A DNA stretch of 64,000 nucleotides from Segniliparus rugosus ATCC BAA-974 (GCF_000185725.2 NZ_KI391954.1:1212185-1276184), one strand, 5' to 3'. Numbered from the stretch's first letter, positions 1-8,385 are shown. Translations and numbers: made by a program. The notes: generated from the letters alone by a model not told the origin.

Positions 1-36
1 CGTTTGGAAACGTGATTTCTGGCCTGCGCGGCGGCT

Positions 37-42
37 TACGAT
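37..42 (+). promoter_or_regulatory. -10 hexamer of a probable leaderless promoter for pdxS
   Basis: TACGAT lies exactly 6 nt before the ATG at 49 and no Shine-Dalgarno sequence intervenes, so transcription would start at or next to the start codon. The same TANNNT-N6-7-start arrangement recurs across the window. Confidence 0.6.
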
Positions 43-48
43 GAAGGC

Positions 49-951
49 ATGACGACAGAGCAACAGATCCACCAGACCGGCACGGCGAAAGTCAAGCGAG
101 GCATGGCCGAGATGCTCAAGGGCGGCGTGATCATGGACGTGGTCACTCCTGAGCAGGCGAAGATCGCCGAGGACGCGGGGGCCGTCGCGGTGATGGCGCT
201 CGAGCGCGTCCCCGCCGACATCCGCGCGCAGGGCGGCGTGGCTCGGATGAGCGATCCCGAGATGATCTCGGGGATCATCGACGCGGTGAGCATCCCGGTG
301 ATGGCGAAGGCTCGGATCGGCCATTTCGTGGAGGCGCAGATCCTGCAGAGCCTCGGGGTGGACTACATCGACGAGTCCGAGGTGCTGACCCCGGCGGACT
401 ACACCCACCACATCGACAAGTGGAAGTTCACCGTCCCGTTCGTCTGCGGGGCGACGAACCTCGGCGAGGCGCTGCGCCGGATCGCCGAAGGAGCCGCGAT
501 GATCCGCTCCAAGGGCGAGGCCGGCACCGGCGACGTCTCGAACGCCACCACCCACATGCGCTCCATCGGCGGGGAGATCCGTCGGCTGGCCTCGTTGGAC
601 GAGTCCGAGCTGTACGTCGCGGCGAAGGAGCTTCAGGCCCCGGTCGAGCTGGTCAAAGAGGTCGCCGCCGCAGGGCGGCTGCCGGTGGTGCTCTTCACCG
701 CCGGCGGGATCGCGACGCCCGCGGACGCGGCGCTGATGCGCCAGCTCGGCGCGGAAGGCGTGTTCGTCGGCTCGGGCATCTTCAAGTCGGGCGACCCGTC
801 CGCGCGGGCGAAAGCCATTGTCGCGGCGACGACCTACTACGACGACCCGGACATGCTCGCGAAGATCTCCCGAGGGCTCGGCGAGGCGATGGTGGGCATC
901 ACCGTCGACTCGTTGCCGGTCTCGCACCGGCTCGCCGAGCGCGGCTGGTGA
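49..951 (+). CDS. pdxS: pyridoxal 5'-phosphate synthase lyase subunit PdxS
   Basis: PdxS makes pyridoxal 5'-phosphate (vitamin B6) from ribose 5-phosphate, glyceraldehyde 3-phosphate and ammonia supplied by the glutaminase PdxT, in a cytosolic PdxS12-PdxT12 complex. The 300-residue protein has the normal family length. It shows the N-terminal [16 protein letters not shown] segment, [10 protein letters not shown], the [11 protein letters not shown] stretch, and the C-terminal phosphate-binding [15 protein letters not shown] and [11 protein letters not shown] loops. The start is set by family length and by a TACGAT hexamer 6 nt upstream. No pdxT follows directly: the next gene is on the opposite strand. 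Family identification is certain. Confidence 0.98.
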   Translation: MTTEQQIHQTGTAKVKRGMAEMLKGGVIMDVVTPEQAKIAEDAGAVAVMALERVPADIRAQGGVARMSDPEMISGIIDAVSIPVMAKARIGHFVEAQILQSLGVDYIDESEVLTPADYTHHIDKWKFTVPFVCGATNLGEALRRIAEGAAMIRSKGEAGTGDVSNATTHMRSIGGEIRRLASLDESELYVAAKELQAPVELVKEVAAAGRLPVVLFTAGGIATPADAALMRQLGAEGVFVGSGIFKSGDPSARAKAIVAATTYYDDPDMLAKISRGLGEAMVGITVDSLPVSHRLAERGW

Positions 952-954
952 TTC

Positions 955-1731
955 TCAGCGCGCCTTCGGGCAGCGCGCGGGCTCGTCGGACTTCGGCACG
1001 ACGAGGAAGTCGGTGACGAACGACGTGATCTGGCCTTGCGCGGAGCGTCCGACGAACGTGGGATAGGAGCCGTCGCCGAAACCGGTGGTCACGGTGACCA
1101 GGTTCGCGCCGCTCGCCGGATCGGCCACCACGTTCAAGAGCCCAGGGATCGGGTCTCGGAACCAGTGCGCGGAGCTGGGGGAGAGGAAGGCTTTCTCGAA
1201 GCGGGCCTCGTCCCAGCCGGACAGCGCGGCCACAGCGGCCACGTCGGCGATCGCGCCGGTCGCGGCGTCGCTCGGATACCCGTAGTACTGGTCCTCGCCG
1301 AGGTCGCTCCCGTCTTGGCCGGGGCGCAGCGCCGGCTGCCAGGAGGCGGCGGGCTCGTCGGAGACGACCAGCTGCAACGCCGCCACCCGCCGCTCGGTCG
1401 GCGCGCAGTCGCGGGAGAGCTGCGCGACGAAGGCCTTGACCTGGTAATCGCCCGGTGCGATGGCCGCAGTGAACGGCTCCGGGTCCGCTTCGGCGTAGAC
1501 GATGGGGTCGAGCGCGGTGATCCGCCCGGTAGGGATGCGCTCGAAGCCCGCGTCCCGCTCCTCGATGACGTATTCCCCGTACGTGTCGCGATAGGTCGAG
1601 CCGTCCGTGGTCAACCGGTCCAGATCGGGGAGGTAGGGATCGGCCCGCGCGGCGGGCGGCGGGGCGAGCGCCAGATCGCAGCCCAGCGCGGCGGCGAGGC
1701 CGAACGCCCATGCCAGCTTGGCCGCGCTCAC
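955..1731 (-). CDS. secreted DUF4241 domain protein
   Basis: The 258-residue protein begins with a hydrophobic Ala-rich signal sequence (about residues 1-29, likely cleaved near AARAD), so it is probably exported. The mature part matches the DUF4241 pattern: a GDYQVKAFVAQL strand, then RRVAALQLVVSDEPAASW, a GYPSDAATGAIAD segment, and a C-terminal GFGDGSYPTFVGRS motif. The biochemical function of DUF4241 is unknown. The start codon overlaps the stop of the upstream DUF2071-like gene by 4 nt (ATGA), so the two are probably translated from one mRNA. Confidence 0.75.
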   Translation of the reverse strand: MSAAKLAWAFGLAAALGCDLALAPPPAARADPYLPDLDRLTTDGSTYRDTYGEYVIEERDAGFERIPTGRITALDPIVYAEADPEPFTAAIAPGDYQVKAFVAQLSRDCAPTERRVAALQLVVSDEPAASWQPALRPGQDGSDLGEDQYYGYPSDAATGAIADVAAVAALSGWDEARFEKAFLSPSSAHWFRDPIPGLLNVVADPASGANLVTVTTGFGDGSYPTFVGRSAQGQITSFVTDFLVVPKSDEPARCPKAR

Positions 1732-2441
1732 GCGGCGGCTCGCAGCGCCTGGCGGGGCAGCGAGGCTTCGGCCCAGGCGACCCCCACGTCCTCGATCAGA
1801 TACGACGGGGCGGGGCGGGCGCTGGCGAAGCCCGCGAGGAACGCCGATTCGATGTGCTCGACTGCGATCTCTCTGGCCTCGCGATGCTTGGGGACCATGC
1901 GGACCGCTTCGAGCGCGCCGTTATGGCCGGGGGAAACGCCGACGTTCGCGTTCACGCATGCCCCCGCGATCTGGTCGCACACATCGACCGGCTCGGCCTC
2001 CCGGTCGATTCTGGCCCGGACCGCGACGTCGAAGCCGCAGGACGCGCCGCGCGTCGCGACTGCCCAGTCGATCAGATCGCCCGTCTGCTCGTGCCGGATG
2101 TCCGCGCGCTCGTGGACTCCGGGGAAGATCCGTCCGCCGACGAGCGGCAGCAGGCGCGAGTCGGTGTGCCGGACCGGGACATAGACGCCGACGGTCGTCG
2201 CGCCGGACTCGGCCTCCCACTCCACGGAGATCCGATGCGCGGCGGCTTGGAACCCGAGGCCGAGGAAGTCGGGGAGCGGATCGGGCCGCACCTGGCCGAA
2301 CCGAAGGAGGCAGCAGCCCACGACGACCCCGGAGCCGGTCACGTGCGGGCGCACGCCTTGCGGTAGCCGGGGCCGTACCTCGTCAGGGTCGGCCACAAAG
2401 TTGACCAACAGCCGCCGCTGAATATGCCCGGACACTTGCAT
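1728..2441 (-). CDS. DUF2071 / acetoacetate decarboxylase-like protein
   Basis: A 237-residue protein that resembles the DUF2071 (YqjF-like) family: RRLLVNFVADPDEVRPRLP at the N-terminus, GCCLLRFGQVRP, AAHRISVEWE, and VYVPVRHTDSRLL followed by GGRIFPGVHERA. These are the conserved blocks of the family, whose fold is related to acetoacetate decarboxylase; the substrate is unknown. The start at 2441 is preferred because GGAGGAGG precedes it at good spacing; a longer reading frame upstream lacks such a site. It overlaps the DUF4241 gene downstream by 4 nt. Confidence 0.7.
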   Translation of the reverse strand: MQVSGHIQRRLLVNFVADPDEVRPRLPQGVRPHVTGSGVVVGCCLLRFGQVRPDPLPDFLGLGFQAAAHRISVEWEAESGATTVGVYVPVRHTDSRLLPLVGGRIFPGVHERADIRHEQTGDLIDWAVATRGASCGFDVAVRARIDREAEPVDVCDQIAGACVNANVGVSPGHNGALEAVRMVPKHREAREIAVEHIESAFLAGFASARPAPSYLIEDVGVAWAEASLPRQALRAAA

Positions 2442-2534
2442 CCGCGTAGCCTCCTCCACTGACGATTCCGACCAGTATGACAGAGGCCTCCGCCACATGC
2501 CTCGGCGAACCGTGTCGCTGACTAGGATGGGGGA

Positions 2535-3302
2535 ATGACGGAGACTTCAGCCGCGTTCGACCTCGACAAACTGCCGAGAGGGGGGCCGCGCGCCTCGTGG
2601 CTCGATCGGTTCCTGCAGACCGACCGGCAAGAATTCCTCGACCGGGACGACGTGCCCTACCGGGTCAAAGGGTCGGTGATCCGCTCCTTGGACCGGATGG
2701 GGGAGCAAATGCGGTGGCACGAGAAATTCGCCGAGCTCGCCCTCGAACAGGTCGCGGGCACCCCGAGCCCGAAGATCCTCGAACTCGGCTCAGGCCACGG
2801 CGGTCTGTCGCGGAAGATCCTGCAACTGCATCCGAGGGCGGAGGTCGTGATCACCGATGTCGAGCCGGAGTCGGTGGCGAAGATCCGGAATGGGGATTTG
2901 GGCAGCCATCCGAGAGCGACGGTCAAAGTCGAGGACGCGACCGCGATCGACGCCCCGGCCGGGACGTACGACCTCGCGGTTTTCGCGCAGTCCTTCCACC
3001 ATCTGCCGCCGAAGCTGGCGAGCCGGGTGCTCGGCGAGGGGACACGGGCGGCCAAGAAGCTTTTGATCATCGATGTGCTGCGTCCGCCGTCGTTGATGCT
3101 GCTGGCGGGCCTGCCGATGTTTTTCTCTTTTGCGGCGGTCACGCAGGGGCTGCCGACCGCCCACGACGGGTTCATCAGCTTGTTGCGGGCGTACCGGCCC
3201 GCCGCGTTCCGCGCGCTGGCGAAGGCCGCCGACCCGGACATCAAGCTGTGGACGAGGGTCGATGGGTTCCAGCAAGTGGTCGTCGCCAGCAAGCTGGTGT
3301 GA
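2535..3302 (+). CDS. class I SAM-dependent methyltransferase
   Basis: A 255-residue Rossmann-fold methyltransferase. Motif I is ILELGSGHGGLSRKIL (about residues 81-96), followed by the acidic end of strand 2 in VVITDVEP, VEDATAID for the adenine contact, and DLAVFAQSFHHLPP as motif IV/post-I. The C-terminal half contains a hydrophobic stretch around LMLLAGLPMFFSF, so membrane association is possible. The substrate cannot be told. The start codon follows TAGGAT by 6 nt with no Shine-Dalgarno sequence, so the mRNA is probably leaderless. It diverges from the DUF2071/DUF4241 pair. Confidence 0.8.
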   Translation: MTETSAAFDLDKLPRGGPRASWLDRFLQTDRQEFLDRDDVPYRVKGSVIRSLDRMGEQMRWHEKFAELALEQVAGTPSPKILELGSGHGGLSRKILQLHPRAEVVITDVEPESVAKIRNGDLGSHPRATVKVEDATAIDAPAGTYDLAVFAQSFHHLPPKLASRVLGEGTRAAKKLLIIDVLRPPSLMLLAGLPMFFSFAAVTQGLPTAHDGFISLLRAYRPAAFRALAKAADPDIKLWTRVDGFQQVVVASKLV

Positions 3303-3656
3303 GGATCGCAGACCGAGCCCAAAGGCCGTCAGGTGAAAAGCGACGTATCTCAAGCAAGAGAGGGGAGGAGGCGCTTTGTCGGCAACCGTCGTGGCGTGTT
3401 CCCCGCCGCTGTCCGTCGGGGTTCCCGGCGGCTCGTCCCCTCGCGCCCATTGCTCACGACTCTGCCGTCCTACCTGGCGCGCGCTGGGTGGTTGCGGTTC
3501 CTTTGCGCAGATTGAGTTAGGCAGATCGAGTCAGATTGCGTGGTCTGTTATATGTTCGGAAAGCATATTCCCTGGTTGCGTGCTTGCGGTCTTCTCGCTA
3601 TGCTCACCCTCAAAGGTGGTTGCTGCGACGGTCGGAGGTTTTTATGGGAGGTTTTT
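3303..3656. other. 354-bp intergenic region upstream of the T7SS toxin cassette
   Basis: I see no supported gene here. The last 150 bp are clearly more AT-rich than the surroundings and presumably carry the promoter of the WXG100-toxin operon. A TTGAGTTAGGC stretch near 3513 resembles half an IdeR box but has no matching second half. No clear terminator for the methyltransferase gene is visible. Confidence 0.5.
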
Positions 3657-3971
3657 ATGAGTGGTCCTCTTAAGTCGGACTCCGAGGAGATGCGCGCGGT
3701 CGCGGGGCTGATCAACAGCGTTGTGGAGGAGATGCGCTCGGAGTTCGAGAAGCTCACAGCTCGCGGCGACGAGCTCGCGGAGGGTTGGGTCGGTGTGTCG
3801 GGGTCGAAGTACCGAGCGCCGTGGGAGGAGTGGAAGCGCGGCGGCAAGGCGGTGATCGATGCGTTAGAGGGCGAGTCGGGGCTGTTGGACGAGTCTGCTG
3901 CGGAGTACGACCGGCAGGAGAGTGAGAACAAGCAGGGCTTCGGGCAGGTTGAGGCGAGGCTCAACTTCTGA
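3657..3971 (+). CDS. WXG100-family protein, first partner of the toxin cassette
   Basis: A 104-residue, largely helical protein of WXG100 size. The central turn has a W-x-G element (GWVGVSGSKY), and the C-terminal part contains YDRQE, which fits the Y-x-x-x-D/E signal of type VII secretion substrates. The start at 3657 is chosen over an upstream in-frame ATG because GGGAGG sits 6 nt before it and it gives the family length. The stop overlaps the next start by one base (TGATG). By position it corresponds to EsxF/EsxE beside M. tuberculosis cpnT, but I cannot assign a specific orthologue. Confidence 0.75.
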   Translation: MSGPLKSDSEEMRAVAGLINSVVEEMRSEFEKLTARGDELAEGWVGVSGSKYRAPWEEWKRGGKAVIDALEGESGLLDESAAEYDRQESENKQGFGQVEARLNF

Positions 3972-4264
3972 TGGCCGATGGGCATTACCGGATCGATCTG
4001 GACCGTTTGTCCGCGATGATCGAGGACTGCGAGGCGTTCGACAAAAAAGTTGAGGAGTGGGTCGGTCAGATCGACGCGGCAATTGCGAGGTTGCACGCCT
4101 CGTGGTCGGGTCAAGCGGCGGAGCAGCAGAGGGCGTATCACGACCGGTGGGCCAAAGGTCTCGCGCAGATGCGTGAGGGATTGCAGGAGCTACGGGGGCA
4201 GGCGAAGGGGAATCACCAGGCGTATACGGGCGTGATCGCGCACCAGAAGGGGATGTGGCCGTGA
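3971..4264 (+). CDS. WXG100-family protein, second partner of the toxin cassette
   Basis: A 97-residue helical hairpin protein with the diagnostic turn HASWSGQAAEQQ (W-S-G near residue 45) and amphipathic helices on both sides. It should pair with the preceding WXG100 protein as a heterodimer exported by an ESX system. It is tightly coupled: it starts on the last base of the upstream stop codon, and its own stop overlaps the toxin start by 4 nt. No ESX core genes (eccABCDE) lie in the window, so the secretion machine must be encoded elsewhere. Confidence 0.82.
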   Translation: MADGHYRIDLDRLSAMIEDCEAFDKKVEEWVGQIDAAIARLHASWSGQAAEQQRAYHDRWAKGLAQMREGLQELRGQAKGNHQAYTGVIAHQKGMWP

Positions 4265-5802
4265 CGCCGAAGCCTCCTCCTGGCGGGGCGGGGACGCCCT
4301 CGGGCGGCGGGGCAGCGCTGGATCCTGGCGGTGTGTTGCTCTCGGTGGTGCCGGACGGGCTGCTGAACGCGGGGCAGGTGTTCTCTCGCGTGGAGGCCGC
4401 GATGTCCGCCGCTGCGTCGGCGTTGGGACGGGAGTTGCCGGGCTCTGGGGGGATGGCGGGGTCGGATTCAGGGGCGCAGAAATGGGCTGAGCAGTACGAC
4501 CCGGTGGCAACAGACCCTCAGCACGGGCCCTTGGCGACGGTGACGGATCTACGCAACGGAGCTGCGATGATGCGCGACCTGCTCGCCTACAGCGCGGCGA
4601 ACCATCGCAACGCCGACAATCCCACAGCCCCGGTTCCGGCACCTGGCACGATGGCGCAGCAAACAGCGCAAAGCGTGCCGAAGGCGTTCGGGGGCGGCTC
4701 GGGGGGCGAGCCGGGTTGGTGGACGTTCATCGCGAAATACACCGAGGGCTTCCTATGGCCGAACGGGGATCCGGCCAAGCTCCAGGCGGTCGCGGCAGCG
4801 TACCGCGCGGCGGCGGGCTTCGTGCGGGAGGCTGCGGGGCACATCCCGGCCGCTGCGGATTTGATCGGGCAGCAGGTGGCACCGGAGGTCCCAGCCGCCG
4901 CGCGGTGGTGCTCGGTGCTCCTGGACCGGATGGGCGATGTGGCCGCGCAGCTCGACGTGCTGGCGGCGTCGTGCGGGAACTACGCCCATCAGATCGAAGA
5001 GGCCCACAAGCAAATCTTGGAAGCCGCGAAAGACCTCGCCTGGCAGAGCGTGGCCATCGAGGTCGTTGGCGGTGTCGCCGCGTTCTTCACGGCGGGGATC
5101 GCGGAGGGCGTGGCCCAAGCCGGTGAGGCGAGCCGCCTGGCCGCCGTCGGCGCGCGCATCGCCAACATCTGCCGTAATTTCGGCACGCTCGCGGAAGCCT
5201 CGGGAGCACCCGTCCTCGCGACGGTCGGTGGGCTCGCCAAAACTGCGGCCGAACTCCAGCCCCTCCTCGACGCGCGCGCCGTCCTTTACCTCACCACAGC
5301 GGGAAGAGACACCCTCGCCACTGAGAAGAAAATCCAAGAGATAGAGGCCGAAGCGGCCAAATCCGAAGGACTCACCATCGAAGAGTACGAGGCGAAATGG
5401 GGGCCACGCGACGGACGCACGAGATGGCCGGATGAGACCAGCAAAGACAAGCCTTACGCGATACCCGGCACTGTTCGCACAGCCGACCCAGCAGAGATGC
5501 GGGGCATGACCCTCGACCGCTACGGCTATCCGAAAGGCGGGTGGCTTGCCCCTGAGGGAGCGCCGTTCGGCGCGCGCGGCTTGCCCCCGGAAAGCCTCGG
5601 AGGCGATTACACCGTCTACAAGGTGGGCGACGGCCCCCTGCCGCCCGGCTACCGGATCGAGGAGTCCAAAGTCGCGCCGTGGTTCGGACAACCAGGGGGC
5701 GGCACGCAATACAGGATCATCGGACCGGACGGGGATTTGGCGAGAACAGCGAAACTGGACGAACTCATCCGAACGGGTTTTCTCGTCGAGGTGAAGAAAT
5801 GA
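4261..5802 (+). CDS. CpnT-like toxin with C-terminal TNT (NAD+ glycohydrolase) domain
   Basis: The 513-residue protein has a helical N-terminal region (about 1-330) of the kind found in ESX-secreted polymorphic toxins, a charged linker, and a C-terminal TNT domain from about residue 395. TNT signatures are LDRYGYPKGGWLAPEG, APFGARGLPP and APWFGQPGGGTQYRI. TNT of M. tuberculosis CpnT hydrolyses NAD+ and kills the target cell. CpnT is much longer (about 846 residues), so this is a compact version without an obvious channel-forming region. The start is GTG at 4261, which gives a 4-nt overlap with the upstream gene and an AAGGGG site 8 nt upstream; GTG at 4255 is possible but too close to that site. 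Activity is inferred from the domain. Confidence 0.85.
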   Translation: MTPKPPPGGAGTPSGGGAALDPGGVLLSVVPDGLLNAGQVFSRVEAAMSAAASALGRELPGSGGMAGSDSGAQKWAEQYDPVATDPQHGPLATVTDLRNGAAMMRDLLAYSAANHRNADNPTAPVPAPGTMAQQTAQSVPKAFGGGSGGEPGWWTFIAKYTEGFLWPNGDPAKLQAVAAAYRAAAGFVREAAGHIPAAADLIGQQVAPEVPAAARWCSVLLDRMGDVAAQLDVLAASCGNYAHQIEEAHKQILEAAKDLAWQSVAIEVVGGVAAFFTAGIAEGVAQAGEASRLAAVGARIANICRNFGTLAEASGAPVLATVGGLAKTAAELQPLLDARAVLYLTTAGRDTLATEKKIQEIEAEAAKSEGLTIEEYEAKWGPRDGRTRWPDETSKDKPYAIPGTVRTADPAEMRGMTLDRYGYPKGGWLAPEGAPFGARGLPPESLGGDYTVYKVGDGPLPPGYRIEESKVAPWFGQPGGGTQYRIIGPDGDLARTAKLDELIRTGFLVEVKK

Positions 5803-5824
5803 GAGAGCAGAGAGGTCCCCGCCA

Positions 5825-6445
5825 ATGAGCCTGGCGCATATCGACATGAGCCAATTCCCTGAAGCCCTGCACAGGACCGTCCGGCAATGGTGTGTCTGGC
5901 GTGAAATCTACCTTCGGCACACCGGACGGCGGATCGGGCTGCTTTCTAGCGACCCGGAGTCGTTCGACTACTGGTACGCGTGGCCCCCGAAGATGGCCAC
6001 ACCTACTGAACTCCGCCTCGGTTTGGCCTCGAACGAGAACAGCTACTTGGTTGCGGAGGACGGCTGCTTCTATCTGGAGAGCGAGGAGCGGGGCTCTCGG
6101 GGCCGGGATATGACGTTCACGAACTTCCCTGATGCGGAGAAGGCTGTGCTGTTCTCGTTGGCTGACGTGGCGAGAAGTGTGAACAACCTCGACTCGCTCG
6201 ATTTGCTCTGGTACCGGGAGGGCCTGCATCCGAGGGTGACGCTGACGAACCTGGAGCCGGAGAAAGAGTTTTCTCAGAAGTTCGGGATCATCGTGGACCA
6301 GGAGCCGGCTTACCGAGGTTGGATGACCCAGTCAGGCGCAACTGTGTTCTCGCACGTGGTCGTCTTGACGTACGAGGAGTTGGACGCGAGACTACGGGAG
6401 GGTGTTCCGCCTGGGTGGTTCACGTTGGAGCTTGTCGAGAGCTGA
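5825..6445 (+). CDS. probable immunity protein for the TNT toxin
   Basis: A 206-residue soluble protein rich in Trp, Tyr and acidic residues, with no signal peptide or membrane segment. It starts 22 nt after the toxin stop and on the same strand. In M. tuberculosis the gene after cpnT encodes the TNT antitoxin IFT (Rv3902c), and immunity genes regularly follow polymorphic toxins, so an immunity role is the natural inference. I cannot confirm the family (Imm61 would be the one to test) from motifs alone. Confidence 0.6.
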   Translation: MSLAHIDMSQFPEALHRTVRQWCVWREIYLRHTGRRIGLLSSDPESFDYWYAWPPKMATPTELRLGLASNENSYLVAEDGCFYLESEERGSRGRDMTFTNFPDAEKAVLFSLADVARSVNNLDSLDLLWYREGLHPRVTLTNLEPEKEFSQKFGIIVDQEPAYRGWMTQSGATVFSHVVVLTYEELDARLREGVPPGWFTLELVES

Positions 6446-6463
6446 TCCGAGAGGGGCCCTTGA

Positions 6464-6910
6464 ATGTCGAACCACGATCCTACGTTAATCGCGAGAGTGG
6501 AGGAGCTGCGAGCGAAGCAGCGGTACGTGAGGGAAGCCCTTGCGCAAGTGCGGGGCAAGGGCTATGGGCTGAACGTGGCTGTTGTGGTCGAGTTGGACGC
6601 GGACGGCGAGCTTGTGCGGTGCGAGGTCGCCGATACCGCCTCTACGTTGAACGGGGCGTCTATTGCGAGCGGGTTCCGCCGTGCGTACAACGAGGCTCGT
6701 AAAAATGTCAAGCGGCAGGTGGCCGAGATCATGGGCGAATTCGAGACCGACGGCGACGTCGCTGCCGCGATCAAAGAAATCCAAGCCTACTTCGGCATCG
6801 CCGAGGAGTCAGAGCCGTCGAAACTCCTTGCGTCAGAGAGTCCGTCTTCGACAGCCGAGTCGGAAGACGACGAGTGGGAACCACCCCAAACGTGGATGCG
6901 GAAAGCCTAG
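6464..6910 (+). CDS. YbaB/EbfC-like protein linked to the T7SS toxin cassette
   Basis: A 148-residue protein. The first 100 residues look like the YbaB/EbfC fold: a long helix (LIARVEELRAKQRYVREALA), a beta segment VAVVVELDADGELVRCEV, then a second long basic helix RRAYNEARKNVKRQVAEIM. The last 40 residues are acidic and probably disordered. YbaB-like proteins occur as EspL-type components in ESX loci. Here it closes the cassette 18 nt after the immunity gene. Whether it acts as a chaperone, a DNA-binding protein or a second immunity factor cannot be told. Confidence 0.55.
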   Translation: MSNHDPTLIARVEELRAKQRYVREALAQVRGKGYGLNVAVVVELDADGELVRCEVADTASTLNGASIASGFRRAYNEARKNVKRQVAEIMGEFETDGDVAAAIKEIQAYFGIAEESEPSKLLASESPSSTAESEDDEWEPPQTWMRKA

Positions 6911-7169
6911 TAGCAGCTCTGGGCTAGCTACGGCTATTCGCCAGACGGGCGCACGCTCAGCGTCGAGCCAGCGGGTCGCTTCTATCCCGCAGTTGGTGGC
7001 GCCCCTGTGCGTCCGGGTCGAGCACCCTCGGCCCGGACGCCGACACCTTGTTGTCCACGTGCTCGTGGCCCACCGGCAGGCCATGGGAACGGCCAACTTC
7101 TGGCAATCCTCTCACTGTCTACCGCGCTTAACGCCTGCCGATTCCCTGCGCCCGGCTCGGAAAGAGCCG

Positions 7170-7517
7170 CTAGACCAGCTTTTCCCCAGGCCCCTCGCCC
7201 GGCGCGTCGGGGAAGGCGCTCGCCTCGCGGAACGCCGCCTGCAGCCCGCGCAGCCCGTCTCGGATAGGCTTGCCGTGCAGCCCGAGGTCGGGCGTGGCCG
7301 CCTGGACGAGGCCGGCGAGGGCGGTGATGAGCTTGCGGGCCTCGTCGAGGTCGACGTTCTCGCTGGAGGCGGGATCGGGGTCGGCCAGTCCGAGCTTTTC
7401 CGCCGCCGCGCTCATGAGCAGGATGATCGCATTGCTGATCACTTCTGCGGCGGGAATGCCCGCGAGCTCGCGGACGATTTGCCCGGACGCGTTGCCTGCT
7501 GGTGTTTCTGGGCTCAT
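7170..7517 (-). CDS. DUF1844 family protein
   Basis: A 115-residue protein matching DUF1844: AAEVISNAIILLMSAAAEKL, then VDLDEARKLITALAGLV, RDGLRGLQAAFREAS and the C-terminal PDAPGEGPGEK tail. This small all-helical family is typically found next to infC in actinobacteria, as here, where it is divergent from infC. Its function is unknown. The start is placed at 7517, giving the usual family length; upstream in-frame codons read through non-family sequence. About 220 bp separate it from the infC start, and this interval probably holds both promoters. Confidence 0.85.
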   Translation of the reverse strand: MSPETPAGNASGQIVRELAGIPAAEVISNAIILLMSAAAEKLGLADPDPASSENVDLDEARKLITALAGLVQAATPDLGLHGKPIRDGLRGLQAAFREASAFPDAPGEGPGEKLV

Positions 7518-7523
7518 GTCTGT

Positions 7524-7740
7524 TAGACTCTCACATCGAGACCTGCCCCGAAGCTTTCGGGGCGAGCAAGAGGAGTCCGCTCCCACCGCATGGGCGTTGT
7601 CTGACAGCGTACGCTCGTCTAGCCCATTGCGGTCCGTCTGGTAGCCCTGCAAGGGTGGCGTTTGCGCCTCTCGACGGGCTTTCTCGGCGTGGATTTTTTC
7701 TGCTCTGGTCATGACTTTGTCCGCACCTAGAGGAGGCCAC
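7524..7740 (+). promoter_or_regulatory. promoter and 5' leader of the infC-rpmI-rplT operon
   Basis: TAGACT at 7524-7529 is a plausible -10 hexamer. The leader then contains an 8-bp GC-rich hairpin (7545-7563, GCCCCGAA pairing with TTTCGGGGC) and ends with AGGAGG at 7731-7736 next to the infC start. Leaders of IF3-L35-L20 operons are regulated by L20 or by IF3 itself in other bacteria; whether this one is regulated is inference. The region holds no supported ORF. Confidence 0.45.
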
Positions 7741-8385
7741 ATCAGTACAGAGACCCGCATCAACGACCGCATCCGCGTCCCAGAGGTCCGTCTTGTCGGA
7801 CCCGGCGGCGAGCAGGTGGGGATCGTTCGCGTGGAGGAAGCTCTGCGGCTTGCGATTGAGGCCGATCTCGACCTTGTGGAAGTGGCTCCCGACGCCCGTC
7901 CTCCGGTCTGCAAGATCATGGACTACGGGAAGTTCCGCTACGAGGCGGCGCAGAAGGCCCGCGAGTCGCGGAAGCACCAGCAGAACACCGTCATCAAAGA
8001 GCAGAAGCTGCGCCCGAAGATCGACGACCACGACTATGAGACCAAGAAGGGCCATGTCGTCCGGTTCCTGGACTCCGGGGCCAAGGTCAAGGTGACGATC
8101 ATGTTCCGAGGCCGCGAGCAGTCCCGTCCGGAGCTCGGACACCGCCTGTTGCAGCGGCTCGGGGCGGACGTCAGCGAGCACGGGTTCGTCGAGACGGTCC
8201 CACGGCTGGACGGCCGCAACATGACGATGATCCTCGCCCCGCACCGAGGGGCGAAGACCCGCGCGAAGGCCGCGCAGCAAGCCGCGGAGGCGAGTTCGGG
8301 CCCGACGACGCCTGCGGCGCAGGCGGAGGCTTCGCCCGCCTCCGAGGCGGGCGGCGCGGAAGCGGGCAACACGGCGGCTGAGTGA
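7741..8385 (+). CDS. infC: translation initiation factor IF-3 with a non-canonical ATC start
   Basis: IF-3 keeps the 30S subunit free and proofreads initiator codons. The protein shows the N-domain start [19 protein letters not shown], the linker [20 protein letters not shown] and the C-domain [20 protein letters not shown], then an Ala/Glu-rich tail typical of actinobacteria. The start is ATC at 7741: AGGAGG ends 4 nt upstream, and the family N-terminus (M-S-T-E-T-R) begins exactly there. The in-frame ATG at 7711 has no ribosome-binding site and would add ten unrelated residues. E. coli infC uses ATT and is autoregulated through that codon, so the same is plausible here. Length is 214 residues. 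Confidence 0.93.
   Translation: MSTETRINDRIRVPEVRLVGPGGEQVGIVRVEEALRLAIEADLDLVEVAPDARPPVCKIMDYGKFRYEAAQKARESRKHQQNTVIKEQKLRPKIDDHDYETKKGHVVRFLDSGAKVKVTIMFRGREQSRPELGHRLLQRLGADVSEHGFVETVPRLDGRNMTMILAPHRGAKTRAKAAQQAAEASSGPTTPAAQAEASPASEAGGAEAGNTAAE

Noticed and set aside
3510..3532. Half of an IdeR box (TTGAGTTAGGC) upstream of the WXG100 genes
   Set aside because: The second half shows no symmetry (CAGATCGAG), so the match to the 19-mer is poor and I do not call it an iron box.
6911..7169. Possible gene between the YbaB-like gene and DUF1844
   Set aside because: Open frames here have no start context and no recognisable protein; I see nothing supportable in these 259 bases.
7711..7740. ATG at 7711 as the infC start
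   Set aside because: No ribosome-binding site; the ten added residues are not family-like; a strong AGGAGG serves the ATC at 7741 instead.
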